64,000 bases of DNA from Eupeodes corollae. Its lineage: Eukaryota > Arthropoda > Insecta > Diptera > Syrphidae. Where the stretch lies: the NCBI RefSeq assembly GCF_945859685.1, contig NC_079147.1, forward strand, positions 192,555,174 through 192,619,173. Direction: 5' to 3'. The notes beneath the pieces are model-generated. The model searched no databases. It was not told the origin of the DNA and worked only from the letters and a program-made list of their open reading frames with translations. Position numbers and translations under genes: made by a program. Numbering within the stretch: position 1 is the first letter of the stretch; each line of letters starts with the position of its first letter. Below are positions 11,906-24,009 of the stretch, piece after piece.

Positions 11906-12024
11906 TATATTGCAATTTTGAGCACGGCACAGTGTATAATATAAAATTTAATTAAAGTCGCTAGTGTAATTATTAGCTGAAGAGATTTTTGGGGTCAACT
12001 TGATTTTTCACTTTTTTTTAAAGT

Positions 12025-14449
12025 CTTTTCAGCATTAATGCTCCAACGTTCTCACACCATGATCTCATATTCCTTACATTTGATTTCGAAACTATCTATA
12101 GACCTAATAACCGTTTATCTTTTAAACGAGATTTTAAAAATATAAATAAAACCTCTCTCGAACTTGACATTCGTTCCATACCATGGGAAAATATTTACTT
12201 ATTGTCGTCACCAAACGACCAAGTTGAGTTCTTAAACACAAACATTTTATATTTGTATAACACCCATGTCCCACTAAAACAAATTAAAACTCGTAATGTT
12301 TCAAAACCGTGGTTCACAAACATAATTAAAGATCTTATTAATCAACGTGACCAAGCATATAGGCGATGGGTTCGTACCCGGGTTATTGAATTTCAGGAAG
12401 TCTATAAAGCATTGCGTAATAGAGTGGTCTTAGAGATAAGAACAGCAAAAAAACATCATTTTGCAAGTCACCTCCAAACTAAAACCGATGGTAAGAAGCT
12501 TTGGAAAAATTTACGTGAGCTTGGACTTGGGAAACAAAAACCTCAATCTCAACCTATTATTGACAGTGATGAATTAAATCAAAAATTCCTAAATCCTCTT
12601 TCTATCCCACTATTGGTTGATAATGAGTTTCCAGCTGTTTCCCCTTCACGCTCATCATTCTGTTTTTCTGGTATAAGCGATCTTGATGTTTTGGAATGCA
12701 TTCTTTCAGTGAAATCAAATGCAGTCGGAGTTGATGAAATTAATCCCATGTTTCTTAAGGCCATAATGCCATATCTGCTGCCTTTCGTTACACACATCCT
12801 CAACAGTGTTCTTACCACCGGTATCTTTCCAAGTCAATGGAAATTGGCCAAAATTATACCCATTCCTAAAAATGCAGTATGTAATGATTTCAGACCGATC
12901 TCTATTCTCCCCTTCCTTTCAAAAGTTTGCGAAAGAGTAATGCAAAAACAATTAAACGAGTATATTATGAGGAATAAACTGTTAGTTGACATTTAGTCGG
13001 GATTTCGACCCAAACACAGTTGCACTACTGCGCTTATGAAAGTGGTCGAGGATATCAGGAAAAGTCTTGACGACAACGATGTTACCTTTTTGGTCCTTCT
13101 AGACTTTTCGAAAGCCTTTGACATGGTCAATCATTCTCTTCTTCTAAGAAAACTACAGTTCTCCTTCAATCTGTCTTCTGATGCAATCAAACTAATTGCA
13201 TCCTACTTAGGTGGCAGAATGCAAGCTGTGTATCTTGCTGGTAATTATTCAAGTTTCCTTCCTGTTTCCCGAGGTGTTCCCCAAGGATCCATACTGGCAC
13301 CACTCCTCTTCTCCCTATATATAAATGAAATCGCGTCCATCATTTCACAATCATCTAGGCACTTTTATGCCGATGACATCCAAATATACAAAAGCTGTTC
13401 ACTCGGCCTAATTGAGAATTGCGTATTCACAATTAATGAGGAGCTTGGTTTGATTTTTGGTTGGTCAAATAGCAACGGCTTAGGTCTCAATCCCAATAAA
13501 TGCAAATGTTTGGTAATTTCGAAAAAACCCTTGGATTTAACCTACTTCCCACCAATTACATTAAACAACATTGCACTAGAATTCGTAAGCACAGCTAAGA
13601 ATTTAGGAATGATCTTTAACCGAACGCTAACATGGAACAATCATATTTACTCTATTGTCGGGAAAACTTATGGAGTTCTCCGCACTCTTTGGACTTTCCA
13701 ACAATACACCCCAATAAATACACGATTTATGCTGGCAAAAACCCTAATAATACCGGTACTTACTCAGGGTTGTGAAATTTTCCTAAACTGTGATTCGTTT
13801 TGTAAACAAAAACTAAAAGTCGCTTTCAATAGCACCATTCGTTATATCTACGGACTTAGAAAATATGATCATGGTTCGCACTTGAGTATGAGCCTTCTTG
13901 ATATGTCATTTGAAAATTTCCTTCAATTTCGAACCCTTAAAATGCTTTATAATATAATTCAATCACGCGAACCAAATTATCTTTTCGAGATTCTTCGCTT
14001 CGCGGAATCAAACCGTGCGATCTATTTAATACTCCCTAGATTCAACTGCCTGACATCTGAACGACAATTCTTCATCGCCGCCATCCGACTCTGGAACTCA
14101 CTCCCATCTTCTCTGAGAAAAATAAGTAGCATCAATCATTTTCACAACGAACTAATGGAATTTTTAAAACAACAAAGCAACTAACTTAACCTTTTATAGT
14201 CTATCTTTTTTTTTTCTATCTCTTTCTTTCTAAGCTTCAATTTCCTTATCTATTTCTCGCCATCTAGGTTTACATATATTTATTATTAATATTATATTAT
14301 TCTTTTCCATAATAAATTACTAAACATGTACAATCATTTTTTTTATATTCCATGTATTATATTATTCACAAACTTGCACTATTTTATAAGATTTATCTTA
14401 CTGTGTTAGTATATAAAAATACGTAATAAATGAAATGAAATGAAATGAA
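12025..14449 (+). mobile_element. 5'-truncated Jockey-superfamily LINE with short-repeat tail
   Basis: Begins inside the endonuclease domain and ends after an AT-rich 3' UTR in a TGAAA/AATGA-type tandem tail (about 14427-14449). It contains the long ORF2 fragment described next. No target-site duplication could be confirmed by eye. This is the best-preserved retrotransposon in the window. Confidence 0.85.
12031..14184 (+). pseudogene. LINE ORF2: end of endonuclease plus near-complete RT, one stop codon
   Basis: The open frame enters at about 12028 with the last endonuclease box (FSHHDLIF, where SDHD is usual) and runs 322 codons to a TAG at 12994-12996. It resumes in the same frame and runs to 14184. 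Blocks in order: KPWFTNIIKDLINQRDQAYR (12310-12360); VGVDEINPMFLK and IFPSQWKLAKIIPIPK of the RT finger; ISILPFLSKVCERVM; the stop, at the usual Gln of QSGFR; SGFRPKHSCTTAL; LLDFSKAFDMVNH (palm Asp); SRGVPQGSILAPLLFSLYIN; the catalytic HFYADDIQIY at about 13360; thumb and C-terminus to FLKQQSN. All RT catalytic Asp residues are present. Apart from 5' truncation, the only visible lesion is the CAG-to-TAG type stop, pointing to recent insertion. Confidence 0.92.
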
Positions 14450-15319
14450 AATTTTTTTTATTTTACTATCAGATATCTCTGTCCGTTCTTTAGATATGGC
14501 CTACAAAAATAACATCTTCATAAAAACCTGTTATTTAGTTTTTAGGGACATTAAAATATTGAATTTTTACAACATTTTTAATTCCACAAATTGTTTCTTT
14601 AAGATTCTATGGAAACTAACAATTTATAAAGGTTTTCGTAAAACATATGCAATATAAAAAATAATTGAACTGAACATTGAAGATATGAATTGTATATTTG
14701 AAAATCATTAACTTACTTATGAATTTAAATAATCTTAAAAATCCCTACATAACTGTTTTTTTCTAATATTACAAAGCTGATATCCTTTAAACCTGAAGTG
14801 ATACAGTGGCTTTGAAGAGAGTCTCCAATTAAGCCAGTTTTTTTTTAAACTTATCACAACAATTTATGACTGTATTTGATGAAAATCAGAAGCACCATGT
14901 ATCTTTCTCAAACAGAAAGAAAACCAATAAAATGTTTAACTGCAGAACTACCTAATTAGTAATTGATTAGAAATCAATTACTTTATTTGTTTTAACTTGA
15001 AATTTGAAAACCAGAAATGGTTTTATTTTTAGATTTATTTTGCTGAGATATGTCCCTAGATTGTTTGCTTTTTAAAAAACAGTGAATATTTCTTTCTTAA
15101 GACTTAATAAGAAACTTAGGGGTCAAATGCTTTCCATCTTTTTTCATATCATTACCGAAAGTGTCAAATGAAATTTTAATGCAAACAGTTTTGTCTAATA
15201 CCCTTGAGTCAAAAATACATATGTAAATAGCACCCAACGTGGATTTTCAAGTTTAATTTGCCAAACATAATCATTTCTCACATTTAAGTACAAAAATATC
15301 TAATTTCTATTTTAATTAC
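14450..15319. other. No gene recognised (870 bp)
   Basis: Very AT-rich. A short open frame at 14445-14657 is low-complexity and overlaps the LINE tail, so it is not called. Confidence 0.45.
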
Positions 15320-15366
15320 CTGCTTCTGTCATTAGAATCCGAATGTTCTGTCTTGGGACGTTTAAC
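15320..15366 (-). CDS. Candidate internal host exon (47 nt), gene unknown
   Basis: On the minus strand, a strong acceptor (an 11-T run, then CTTTTGCAG) is followed by 47 nt and a GTAATT donor. In phase 0 it reads VKRPKTEHSDSNDRS plus two bases, a basic/Ser-Asp-rich stretch typical of a disordered nuclear-protein region with a KRPK basic cluster. Phase 2 is also open (LNVPRQNIRILMTEA); phase 1 meets TAA at once. It does not resemble any mobile element here. It could pair with the candidate exon at 35012-35122 on the same strand, but direct joining gives a stop, so at least one more exon would be needed. I do not recognise the protein. Confidence 0.55.
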
Positions 15367-17477
15367 CTGCAAAAGAAAAAAAAAAGTTAATACAATTTCA
15401 AAAAGTCTTATGCATTTGATATAATCAAAATCACGCTCCAAAAACATGACAAACAATAATAACTTTTAAAAGAAGGAAAGAAAAGTCACATAACAGTGTT
15501 GCCTTCGAAGTCGAGTCTTTTTTCGAAATCATTAAATTTCAGCATAAAATGAAACAAGTAGGCAAATCCCATAATTATCATTCACATCGTCGTTGCAGAC
15601 AAACATAAGTAGCATGTTGTAAAAATAAAACAGACAACAAACCTTTAAAAATGAGGGACATAATTTTGGAATCATATTTCAATATAAATTAAAAACCCAA
15701 TTCCCAGACTCAGGCAGACACTCGTAATTTTTATGTTTTGATATAAAATGCATTTATAATAATAATTATTGAAATGTGCTTATTAATCAGGAAGAGAGGG
15801 CGGCGTCTGATGCACACTCTAATTATAAAAAAAAGCTTGTTTCATCATCATCGCATTTGTTGACAGAAAAAAAAAGTCGTGTGAAAAATTAATTTTTATA
15901 ATGAATTGCAATTTTATTGATTCCACGATGAATGTGATATTGGAGCTCCACCATAACAAACAATAAAATGTTGTTTATTATTTTTTTAAAGCCTTTTTCG
16001 ATGACTTTACACATATTTTAATGACTAAGCTCTAAAACCCATCAAAATAATTTCCTATATGTAAATAAATTTAATGTTTATACAGAAAATTCGAGTGTTC
16101 TCAAAAAGTGCATTCAGAATGTAAACATTTAATTAATTTTGTTTGTTTTTATTAAAACAATACGAACTCGTGTGTGGCTTTATTTTTTGTTTTAATTTTA
16201 ATTATTTTAATAGTATACGATTTTATAGTCAATGTTTACACAAGTTATATCGATTTTAAAGATTCTGTAGTAAATTTACATAAAATATACATATTTAATA
16301 GAATTCGGATAAACATATGGATGGTGTTTTGTTTTCCTTTTGTTGGTTACAGGAAAAAGGTAATAAGATCACGATATCATCGCGTCGTATCGTCATTGTG
16401 TTTTTATTTGTTGTTAACAAGTCATGTAGATAGTTTTCTTTTTTATTTAGATATGGATTCCTTAAAGAAATAAATAAAACAAGTGTTAATTTGTGTTTTT
16501 TACATGGACATTTGATAGTGGAGCATGTTTTGAGCGAGTAAACATAAATTTAAGAATAAATTAAACAAAATACATGACGCCATAGAATAATTTATAGTTC
16601 TAGACAAATCATTCCATGTACCATAAGTTTTTCACAACAAAGTTCAAATATAAAGGAAAGAATTGTTGTTTTTATTCCCAAAAGAAATGAAAAACAATGT
16701 TTAACGGTCAAAACAATTTACAGAAATTGTTCTACAAAATTACGCTTTTTCTGTCACAAAAAATAACGATATTTTTTTTTAATTTTAAGATTTTCTGAAT
16801 TCGAATTTCACCTTTAAAATTTTCGATTACATCAGTTTCTTAAAATATGCACTTTTAAAAAGTTCAAAATACAGCCACAAACGGGAGTTTTAAGCTTCAA
16901 CGCAACATATTTTTCAGCAATAAATTGTTAGATGATTTTTCAAAGTACACATTTAAGTAGCTTACTTAGTTTCCGGAAATTCACATAAGTTATGAGGTTT
17001 ATGTGGCTTTAAATGAGTTTTTAGCAAACCTTGAATTTAATGCTTTCATGGTTTTGAACATTTTTGTTTGAATTAGTTTTTAGTGTTGCTACTGCTTTCG
17101 GAATCTACGCTTTGATCATAACTTCTGCTCCTTCAAAAACTTTTTCCTGATTGTTTTCAAATTTTTTAATATATTCCAGAAACTGGTTTATAAGAATTGT
17201 TTAAACGACAGATTCGTTACATTACTTCCTATCGGTTTTACCTATTTGTGTTGAAAGCCGTAAAAGCATAAGTAGTAAGACGTTTCTTTGAAATTATTTT
17301 GAGACACGTGAAATCTAACAACTTAGGAGGATTTTTCGAAAATTGTATGAAATACTTCAAATATTTCAACTGAATATTAAAGAAAGGGAATATTGGTTTT
17401 GAAAACCATCAATAACTGTTTGTGCAAGAAAATACTTCATGAATTAAGATAGCTTCTAAAAGCCTTACACATACACA
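15367..17477. other. No gene recognised (2.1 kb)
   Basis: AT-rich intron-like DNA. A 99-codon open frame at 16174-16473 is rich in Ile, Phe and Tyr because of AT content and has no domain signal, so it is not called. Confidence 0.5.
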
Positions 17478-17699
17478 CAGTACTGTGCAAAACATTTAAA
17501 ACTAGAACCTTCAAAGTTTTTCACTTAAAAAATTGTTTAGAAAATCAAGCAGCAAAATTACTTAATAGTTGGTAAAATTGCTGTGTTCAAAATTTGCAAT
17601 TCAGATCTCACAACTAAATTTCAAACTAGTTTCTTACTTTAAGTCAAGGAAATGTTAATATTTAACTGGGTATCCTTAATTTTTTTTATAACGGCTTCT

Positions 17700-18375
17700 G
17701 GGCATCGAAGGTATAAGGTTATTAATAAGCGTTTTTGAAATGTCATTCCACTGTTTCTGAATTCCGTTTTGTACTTAAAAGTGTTGCTTCCAATTCTTCT
17801 CTTCACAATTTTCCAGAGGTTCTCTATTGTGTTTAGGTCTGGCCATAGTAAAATCTCAATGTTTTTTTCTGTAATGCACTTTGGGTCGCACTTCGAATTA
17901 TGTTTGAGATCATTGTCGTGTTGGAACGTCCATTTCCCAAAGGGCCAGCATAGTATTGCAAAAGATGTTTACACAGTCTTCAGACTTTATAATGCCCTCC
18001 ACTTGTCGAATTGGTTCGATTCCTTGGCCGGAAAAGTAGCCCAAGACTAAGAAATTGAACCACCTTCATGTTTAACTGCCCATTTAGTGTATTTTGGAAT
18101 TAGCCTCTCACCTCTTGGCCTCCTGACATGTTACTTTCTACTCGATCCGTGCATATTGAACTTTGATTCGTCAGAACGCAAGACCGTTTCCCATTTTTGG
18201 GAACTTCAATTGAGATTAGTTTTTGAAAAAGCCGAAGAAGCTTTCACATTTTTTTAAATAAATTACTCTTTTTATTTATTTATATTCTGTAAACCACGCA
18301 ATCTGGCCATCATCATCAGTGCGCGGCGTCTGATAGTTGATGGGTCAATGGGTAGCCTAAGTTTAACTTTACACG
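17700..18375 (-). pseudogene. Tc1-like transposase remnant, DDE residues kept
   Basis: Read right to left: helix-turn-helix fragment KLRLPIDPSTIRRRAL (about 18325-18375); first catalytic Asp in RSDESKFNMHGSSRK (about 18130-18180), followed by a stop; YTKWAVKHEGGSIS, another stop and LGYFSGQGIEPIRQVEG; second Asp in FQHDNDLKHNSKC (about 17895-17935); and LWPDLNTIENLWKIVKRRIG with the catalytic Glu (about 17795-17860). The usual WPAQSPDLNPIE box has lost a few residues. Several stops and frameshifts break it, but unlike the element at 10.4 kb all three catalytic acidic residues survive. Confidence 0.82.
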
Positions 18376-18435
18376 TATAAAGTTCCCAACTTTAATTTAA
18401 TTTTAAATTCCATAAACAAATTTTTCACTACAAAT

Positions 18436-18560
18436 TGTTAAAGGAATCTGTGACAATTTTCAAAAAATCCCTTGTTTAGAAAATCAGAAATTTTAACAAT
18501 TGATAAGACAAAATTTTGACAATTGTAAAACAAAATTTAGAAAACTGTCGCCTGACGCAC
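18436..18560 (+). repeat. Dispersed repeat inside Tc1 element, unit 1
   Basis: Matches 19320-19435 through GGAATCTGTGA, an A-run, CTTGTxTAGAAA, ACAATTG/ACGATTG, AGACA, TTTAGAAAA and GCACTTTT. About 120 bp with moderate divergence. No coding signal. Confidence 0.65.
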
Positions 18561-18812
18561 TTTTGATTTTTTTTTGTGAATTGCAATCTCAAAATAAATC
18601 AGATTAAATGTTATCAAGATGAGACGAAAAGAGGAATGGCCACTTGTTGAAATCATTTTTGTTTTTGTAAAAGCAGGGCATTATTTGTAGAATTTGCCTG
18701 TGGATCAGTGCTTCAAGACACATAAAAAAGTCAAACAACTTTTTTATATACTCGTACTAATGTTCGTTTTTTTTATAGGCGGTGATAGTTGCAAATGTTT
18801 TGCACAGTACTG

Positions 18813-19913
18813 TATATGTGTTTAACTCTAATTTTAAAAAGATGTATCTCAAAACCCTTACTTGATAAAATAATTTTGAAGTCGGATTTAAATTAAATCT
18901 ATCAAAACCAAAGTGCGATTTGATTGCGAAGATTTTGTCGTATCAGTGTCATTGAGCAAGTCGTGAATAAGTTACGGAAGCTTATGAGCAATTTTTCGTG
19001 AAAGGTGGAGATTCAATGATTTCAAATGATAGATGATTGAAAAATTTCAGGTCAAAATTCAAAGTAAATTCAATGATTGCATTCTTTTACAACCCTGCCC
19101 TAACGCTCTGGGTAAATGTCAAGGTACCTAGATAAGGTCCTGACGGTTAAGTGTTTTTCTTTATATTAAGAATTAAAAACGAATCAAATTTGATTTATGT
19201 ACATATCTTGTTGATGGTTTCTATGTTTCTATAGCGGCTTGAAATTAAATGTTTTTAAAAGTTTCGTTTTCATAAGTAGGGTTAAAAATATAAAAATGAA
19301 AGTTTATTCAAAGTAGTTTTGAGGGGAATCTGTGATAATTTAAAAAAAAAATCACTTGTCTAGAAAGTCTAAAATCTTGACGATTGTCAAGACAGAGTTT
19401 AGAAAATTGTTACCTGTTGCACTTTTCAATGTTTATGGAATAGCGCTTGGTAAGCTTCGAATAGGTCATCTAATTTGTGAATCGCAAGCCTTCTTCTATG
19501 AAATGTAATCCCAGATCAACTTTAACCGATATCTTCTTCAGAATATCAAATATTATGTATTTGGGAACTAATTGTTTCAATTTTGAATTTATCGTGCCCT
19601 TGGTAAATATCTACTACCTCTGAGATGCCAATTTAAAAGCAATCACGCTTAATTTGAGATTCATTTTCGATCGAAAGTTACTCGAATTCAAGAAGAATTT
19701 ATTTTGAGATTCGATCGATTTGAAATTTTGCTGATTCAATCGAAAGTTAATTAAAAAATAAAAAACTAAGTTAACTTTGCCTTCCGATGATTCGAATCAA
19801 ATGTCATTTTTGTGTGGTTCAGGTATTTTCTGGTTTTAACAATTAATATACGATAGCTAAACGGAACTGGTTATATTGGCGAGTTTTTTATTGTTATTTT
19901 ATAAAGGGCACAG
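18813..19913. other. No gene recognised (1.1 kb), holds repeat unit 2
   Basis: AT-rich. The only recognisable item is the second copy (19320-19435) of the 120-bp repeat also found at 18436-18560. Confidence 0.5.
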
Positions 19914-20168
19914 TCTCATTCTAATTGGAGCAATAGGGAGCAAAAACAAGTCCTGATAAGGTTGATGGAGGAGAATCCGGAGGTAGCAAAGGGTTTTTCT
20001 GTAAACCGTGTCCATGCTGACTGGTTTTGAAGAGATTCTGCCGTGAAGCTCAATAGCCATGGGCCTCCATCTAAAGACGGTGCTATTTCTACTGTTTACT
20101 TTCTCCAAAATAAGAAAAACTACACCGATTTGAAGTTTATAAACTTTGATTGTTTTCATTTTAATTAA
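19914..20168 (+). pseudogene. Myb/SANT-like (zeste/apontic type) DNA-binding domain remnant
   Basis: One frame of 85 codons with a single TGA at 20028-20030. It begins without an ATG and reads NREQKQVLIRLMEENPEVAK, then GFSVNRVHADWF, the stop, and RDSAVKLNSHGPPSKDG. The pattern (Q..LI.LMEENPEVAKGF, then W..LA..LNS.GPP.KD) is the Myb_DNA-bind_5 style domain of Zeste-like regulators and of accessory proteins of some DNA transposons. The TGA sits where a conserved Trp (TGG) is expected. After KDG the frame loses the pattern. It is more likely a mobile-element remnant than a host gene because it is isolated and broken, but that is inference. Confidence 0.68.
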
Positions 20169-21709
20169 AAATGACATAACATTTTAATCGATATAAACAC
20201 AACATGGAAATTTAAACCAAAATGGTTACGCTAGTTGAAAAAATGTTTAATTTCATGTCTTGAATGTTTTTCTTTAAAACTTTATTAACATCACTTCATT
20301 CTTCAATTCAGAATTTTTAAATTTATGACAAACTCTGAGTTAAAAATAAGATTCTTCGAAAAATAAAAATTAAGTTTTGTCACACTAAATCAAATCAAAA
20401 TGTCAAATCATTTAAAACAGCTGATCTCCAAAATGAGGTTAATATTGTGTTCATTTTCTGCAATGAATGTTTTTCGTTCGAATCTCAAAATAAGCTTGAA
20501 TGTAACTAAAACCATGATCAGAATCTTATAATATTGTCAGATAAGCCAGTGCTCTGACATTTCAATGAAAAATTGTCTCTTCACGGTTTCTTCCAGAGAC
20601 TTACAATATTGTATTGTCGGATGGTTAGCTAATTCGATTTAGCAACCGTAATGATGGTTTCTTAGTTATGAAAGTTAAGAAGTTATATTGTTAAAATTTT
20701 TAGCCGAAATGACATCGGATAATTTCATACATTTTCTGACTAATGTTGAAAATGTCAATAGTGTCACACAAAATTATAAGCTTAAACGATTCTTCGAGAC
20801 ATTTTGATTAATTTTATATTTATTGGTTTATTGCTCGCAATAGTAATACATCACTTAAAGCTGCGAAAAAATGGAGAAAACATGGCCCAACTAAATTGAC
20901 AACAGTAAAACTTATAGTTTGTAGGTAAATTAGTACGCAGTAAACTATTGCTTCTAAACAGTTTTCAATTGACTAGGAAATTGTAGTATCGAAAAGGCTT
21001 AAAAACATATAAAATATGGAAAACATAATTTTGTTTTTTTCGGCAAATAAAAAAAATTGCTAAGCAAGAAACTTTTACAAATCGACCTTAAACCTGATTT
21101 GTTTATGTTAGTTTCCTGAATTAATTTCAAATTAATAAAATATCAACACACAAAAATATACAAAACATGAAACGACTAAATTTGTGTGTCACCGCTTTTT
21201 GATCAGTAAATGATCTCGAAAGTCATTAAGAACTTACGATTAAACTTTGTTAAAATTTCAAAATATAGCGAAAAAGATGCAAAATGCAACGAGTGTCACT
21301 CAAAAATGTCGTTGTATACAACATATGAATGTAAGCGTCAAAAGTAACACAGCACTTACATTTATGTTAATTAGCTGTTATTGTTGTGGCAGTATCAATG
21401 ATGTTATGTAATACTTTCTCTTGAATTAAAAAAAAGCTGAATTAAGTTATTGAATTCAATAATTTTGTGCATATTTACAGAAATTCAGAATAAAGTAATA
21501 AGTACTTCTATGTTCACAAGTCTTTTTTGAGGCGACTATTTTTAACGACTTAAACTCGTAGTTGCAGTCGTACATCGTTGCCACCTTAAAGTTTGAAAGA
21601 AATATAAAAGCGAAACAGAATTTTTAACACCTAAAAGGAAGTAATTGTGGTCGGTTCGATTTGTCGATTTAAAATTTTTCGGTTTTGACTTTTTTTTGAA
21701 GTATAATTA
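20169..21709. other. No gene recognised (1.5 kb)
   Basis: AT-rich, with short inverted and direct repeats too weak to call. Confidence 0.45.
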
Positions 21710-22043
21710 CTGAATGACAAACACGATTCAGCTTCGGCTTCGTCTGCGTTACGGTGGGCCTGCTTCGAGGTTGCTTTGAATGGTATTTCTGTTATTACAT
21801 CCATCCAAAGAGCAAATATTTTGTTTGTTGACATTTTTTGACTGCTGTTGAGCTGTCAGACAAAGCAAATGTTCAGAAAATTAAACTAGAGCTTCGGTTT
21901 GTAGTCACATTACGTAATATTACGTTACGATTGTCAAACGAAAAGTGAGGTCGAAGCTCCATTGTAATAGCGAGCATAGAGTTCTTATGGCTGAACTCGT
22001 AAACGTCGGGCGAAGCCGAAGCTGAAGCGTGTTTGTGATTCAG
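21710..22043. mobile_element. MITE with 33-bp terminal inverted repeats
   Basis: The left end at 21710-21742 and the complement of the right end at 22011-22043 match at 31 of 33 positions (CTGAATxACAAACACG, then TTCAGCTTCGGCTTCG). The 334-bp length with no coding capacity fits a MITE. The interior has a second, shorter inverted pair (GAGCTTCGG and CGAAGCTC at about 21890 and 21952). No convincing target duplication was seen, so the superfamily is open. Confidence 0.78.
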
Positions 22044-24009
22044 CCATAAAGTTTACCAGAATTTTGATCAAAGGTTTTTAGGGATATGTCTTTATGTGCG
22101 TGTGTACGTCCTTTCGTATACTTTCGGGATTCGTATTGCCGTCAACCAAATCTGAAGAATCAGTAGAGATATCAACTACAAAATAGTTTGTTTTACAGAC
22201 AATAGGATCAGAATATGCAGAAATAACTTTTAAAATAAGTCAAGGTGTGGTTTTCTAACTTAAGCTATTTAAAAAAATTGTTAAAAATTTGGTCTACCCC
22301 TAAATACTTCTCGAGCAAAAAACGCAAGCGCATTCAGTTCAAATTGTGACGAAATACCAAATTTGTATAAACCCTAAAAAATCAACTAACTGTTTTATTG
22401 TGAATACAAAAAATGCAAAAATTATTTGCCCCCTCGAAAATTTTGAGAGCAAATAAATTATATTAACTCCAAAATAATTTAAAAGATTGAAAAGTAACGT
22501 TTTTCAAATAATTCAAAGTGAGTGTTTTAATAACTTAAACAATATTCCCAAAAAATGGCAAAGATTGATTTTAAACTTCAATTTCTTGGAAACTATAAAA
22601 AATGTTGGTTTCTAACTAATTTTATTTTATAAAAAGCATTGTTTAAAAAAGTTCAAAAGATATTTTAATGAAATTTGTTTCAGTATATGCAAAATGTTGT
22701 TTAATTATTATTTTTAGAAAAATTACAAAAATTACAAAACTTTTTTCCATCTGCCACAAATTGCTGTTATCTATATTTTGTAAGACTTTCTGAAGTATCA
22801 AATTGACAAAAGCTCAAGAATGTTAAGTTATCAATGTGGGTCGCATCCCAGCTTTGTTTTAGAGTAGTAAATGTAAGGGAGATGTGTCCAATTTGAACTC
22901 CGTCTAGGTGCTTTATTTGGTTTCTTAATTATTTGTTTTCCTTAACTATTTGCCTAACATAACCACATTCTTCTTTAAATGATCAAACATACACTAAAAA
23001 AAAAGAATCTTTCACTCTTTGATCGAAAAAAGTGAGAAGAAGAACTTAAAATTTATTGCACAATTTCAAATGACAGCAGCGTCACGATACAACACTATGT
23101 CAATCGTTGTAGTTTCCCTCCTTTCCCCCTTCCAATCTATAACCAATCTCATCCTCTGAGGACAATTTTCTGGATACCCTTCACATCCCATATAATATCA
23201 AAATGCTGGAATAAAGATAAGATCAATAAAACGGGTAAGATGCCAGCCAGCCAGTCAGTTAGCCAAGTGACTTGAGTTCAGATCTTAAACGCTTAAGCGC
23301 AACGCAGCAGTGAAAAATGTTGCTGCTTATTGAAATTAGTTACTTTGCTGCATGTGAGCTGCGCGCAAGCGCACACACAAGTCGAAGATCTTTCTTATTT
23401 TTATAGCATTTTTGGTAAGATTTTCCCTTCCCCTCTCTCCCCAATATTAACTTGGTTCAATATTCTGTATTTCTCTATGTCTCTACATTCTTTATTTATA
23501 AGGTAGTTCCCGTTGATCACTTGTAGAGGGTGACACTTTATTGTGTCGTTTTCTTTCTTTGTATTAAAAAAAAAATAGTTGAACACAAAGATTATCGATA
23601 AGTTCTTTTTTTTTCTTCATTGATTTTCTGTTGTTGTGGGTTTGAGTTTTTTTTTAAAGAGAAAAATAATAATAATTACCTTGGAGATGGGAGATCTATG
23701 GAATGATCAATTTATTGGAAATTTATTGGATTCTTGTCATTGTTGGTGTTTATATATAATAAGTCTTTTTTTTAATCGGGACTTTTAGTATCAAGATCAA
23801 TATATCGTCTTTAGCAAAGCCCCCACAACCATCGCCGCCGGGTGAGGTGATAAATTCCAATTTGACACAATTTTGAAAAAAGAATTCTACAGATTTATCA
23901 TAAAAATGAAATGAAGATAATAATTCTTCCAATTACAAATTTTGAAATATTCAAAAGAACCTTCCAACTTTTCAAAAATTAAATAAGTATTAATAATGAA
24001 ATAACCAGG
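22044..24009. other. No gene recognised (2 kb)
   Basis: AT-rich with one more complex stretch at about 23080-23400 (CAGCCAGCCAGTCAG, GTGAGCTGCGCGCAAGCGC). A minus-strand donor-like CAAG|GTAATT lies near 23680, preceded by ATTCCATAG, which would give a 16-nt micro-exon. That is too weak to call. Confidence 0.4.

Larger units (their letters stand above)
17478..18812 (-). mobile_element. Second Tc1-family DNA transposon
   Basis: Terminal inverted repeats CAGTACTGTGCAAAACATTT (17478-17497) and its exact complement ending at 18812. TA follows the right end (18813-18814); the left flank is CA, probably a mutated TA. The transposase reads on the minus strand. A block at about 18436-18560 is shared with 19320-19435 outside the element, so a secondary insertion or capture lies within it. 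Confidence 0.88.

Noticed and set aside
16174..16473. 99-codon hydrophobic ORF
   Set aside because: Composition is that of AT-rich noncoding DNA (Ile, Phe, Tyr, Leu) with no conserved pattern.
17769..18050. 93-codon plus-strand ORF
   Set aside because: It is the antisense shadow of the Tc1-like transposase reading on the minus strand.
23664..23690. 16-nt micro-exon on the minus strand
   Set aside because: Phases could join the two candidate exons, but the acceptor is weak and the exon too short to trust without transcript data.
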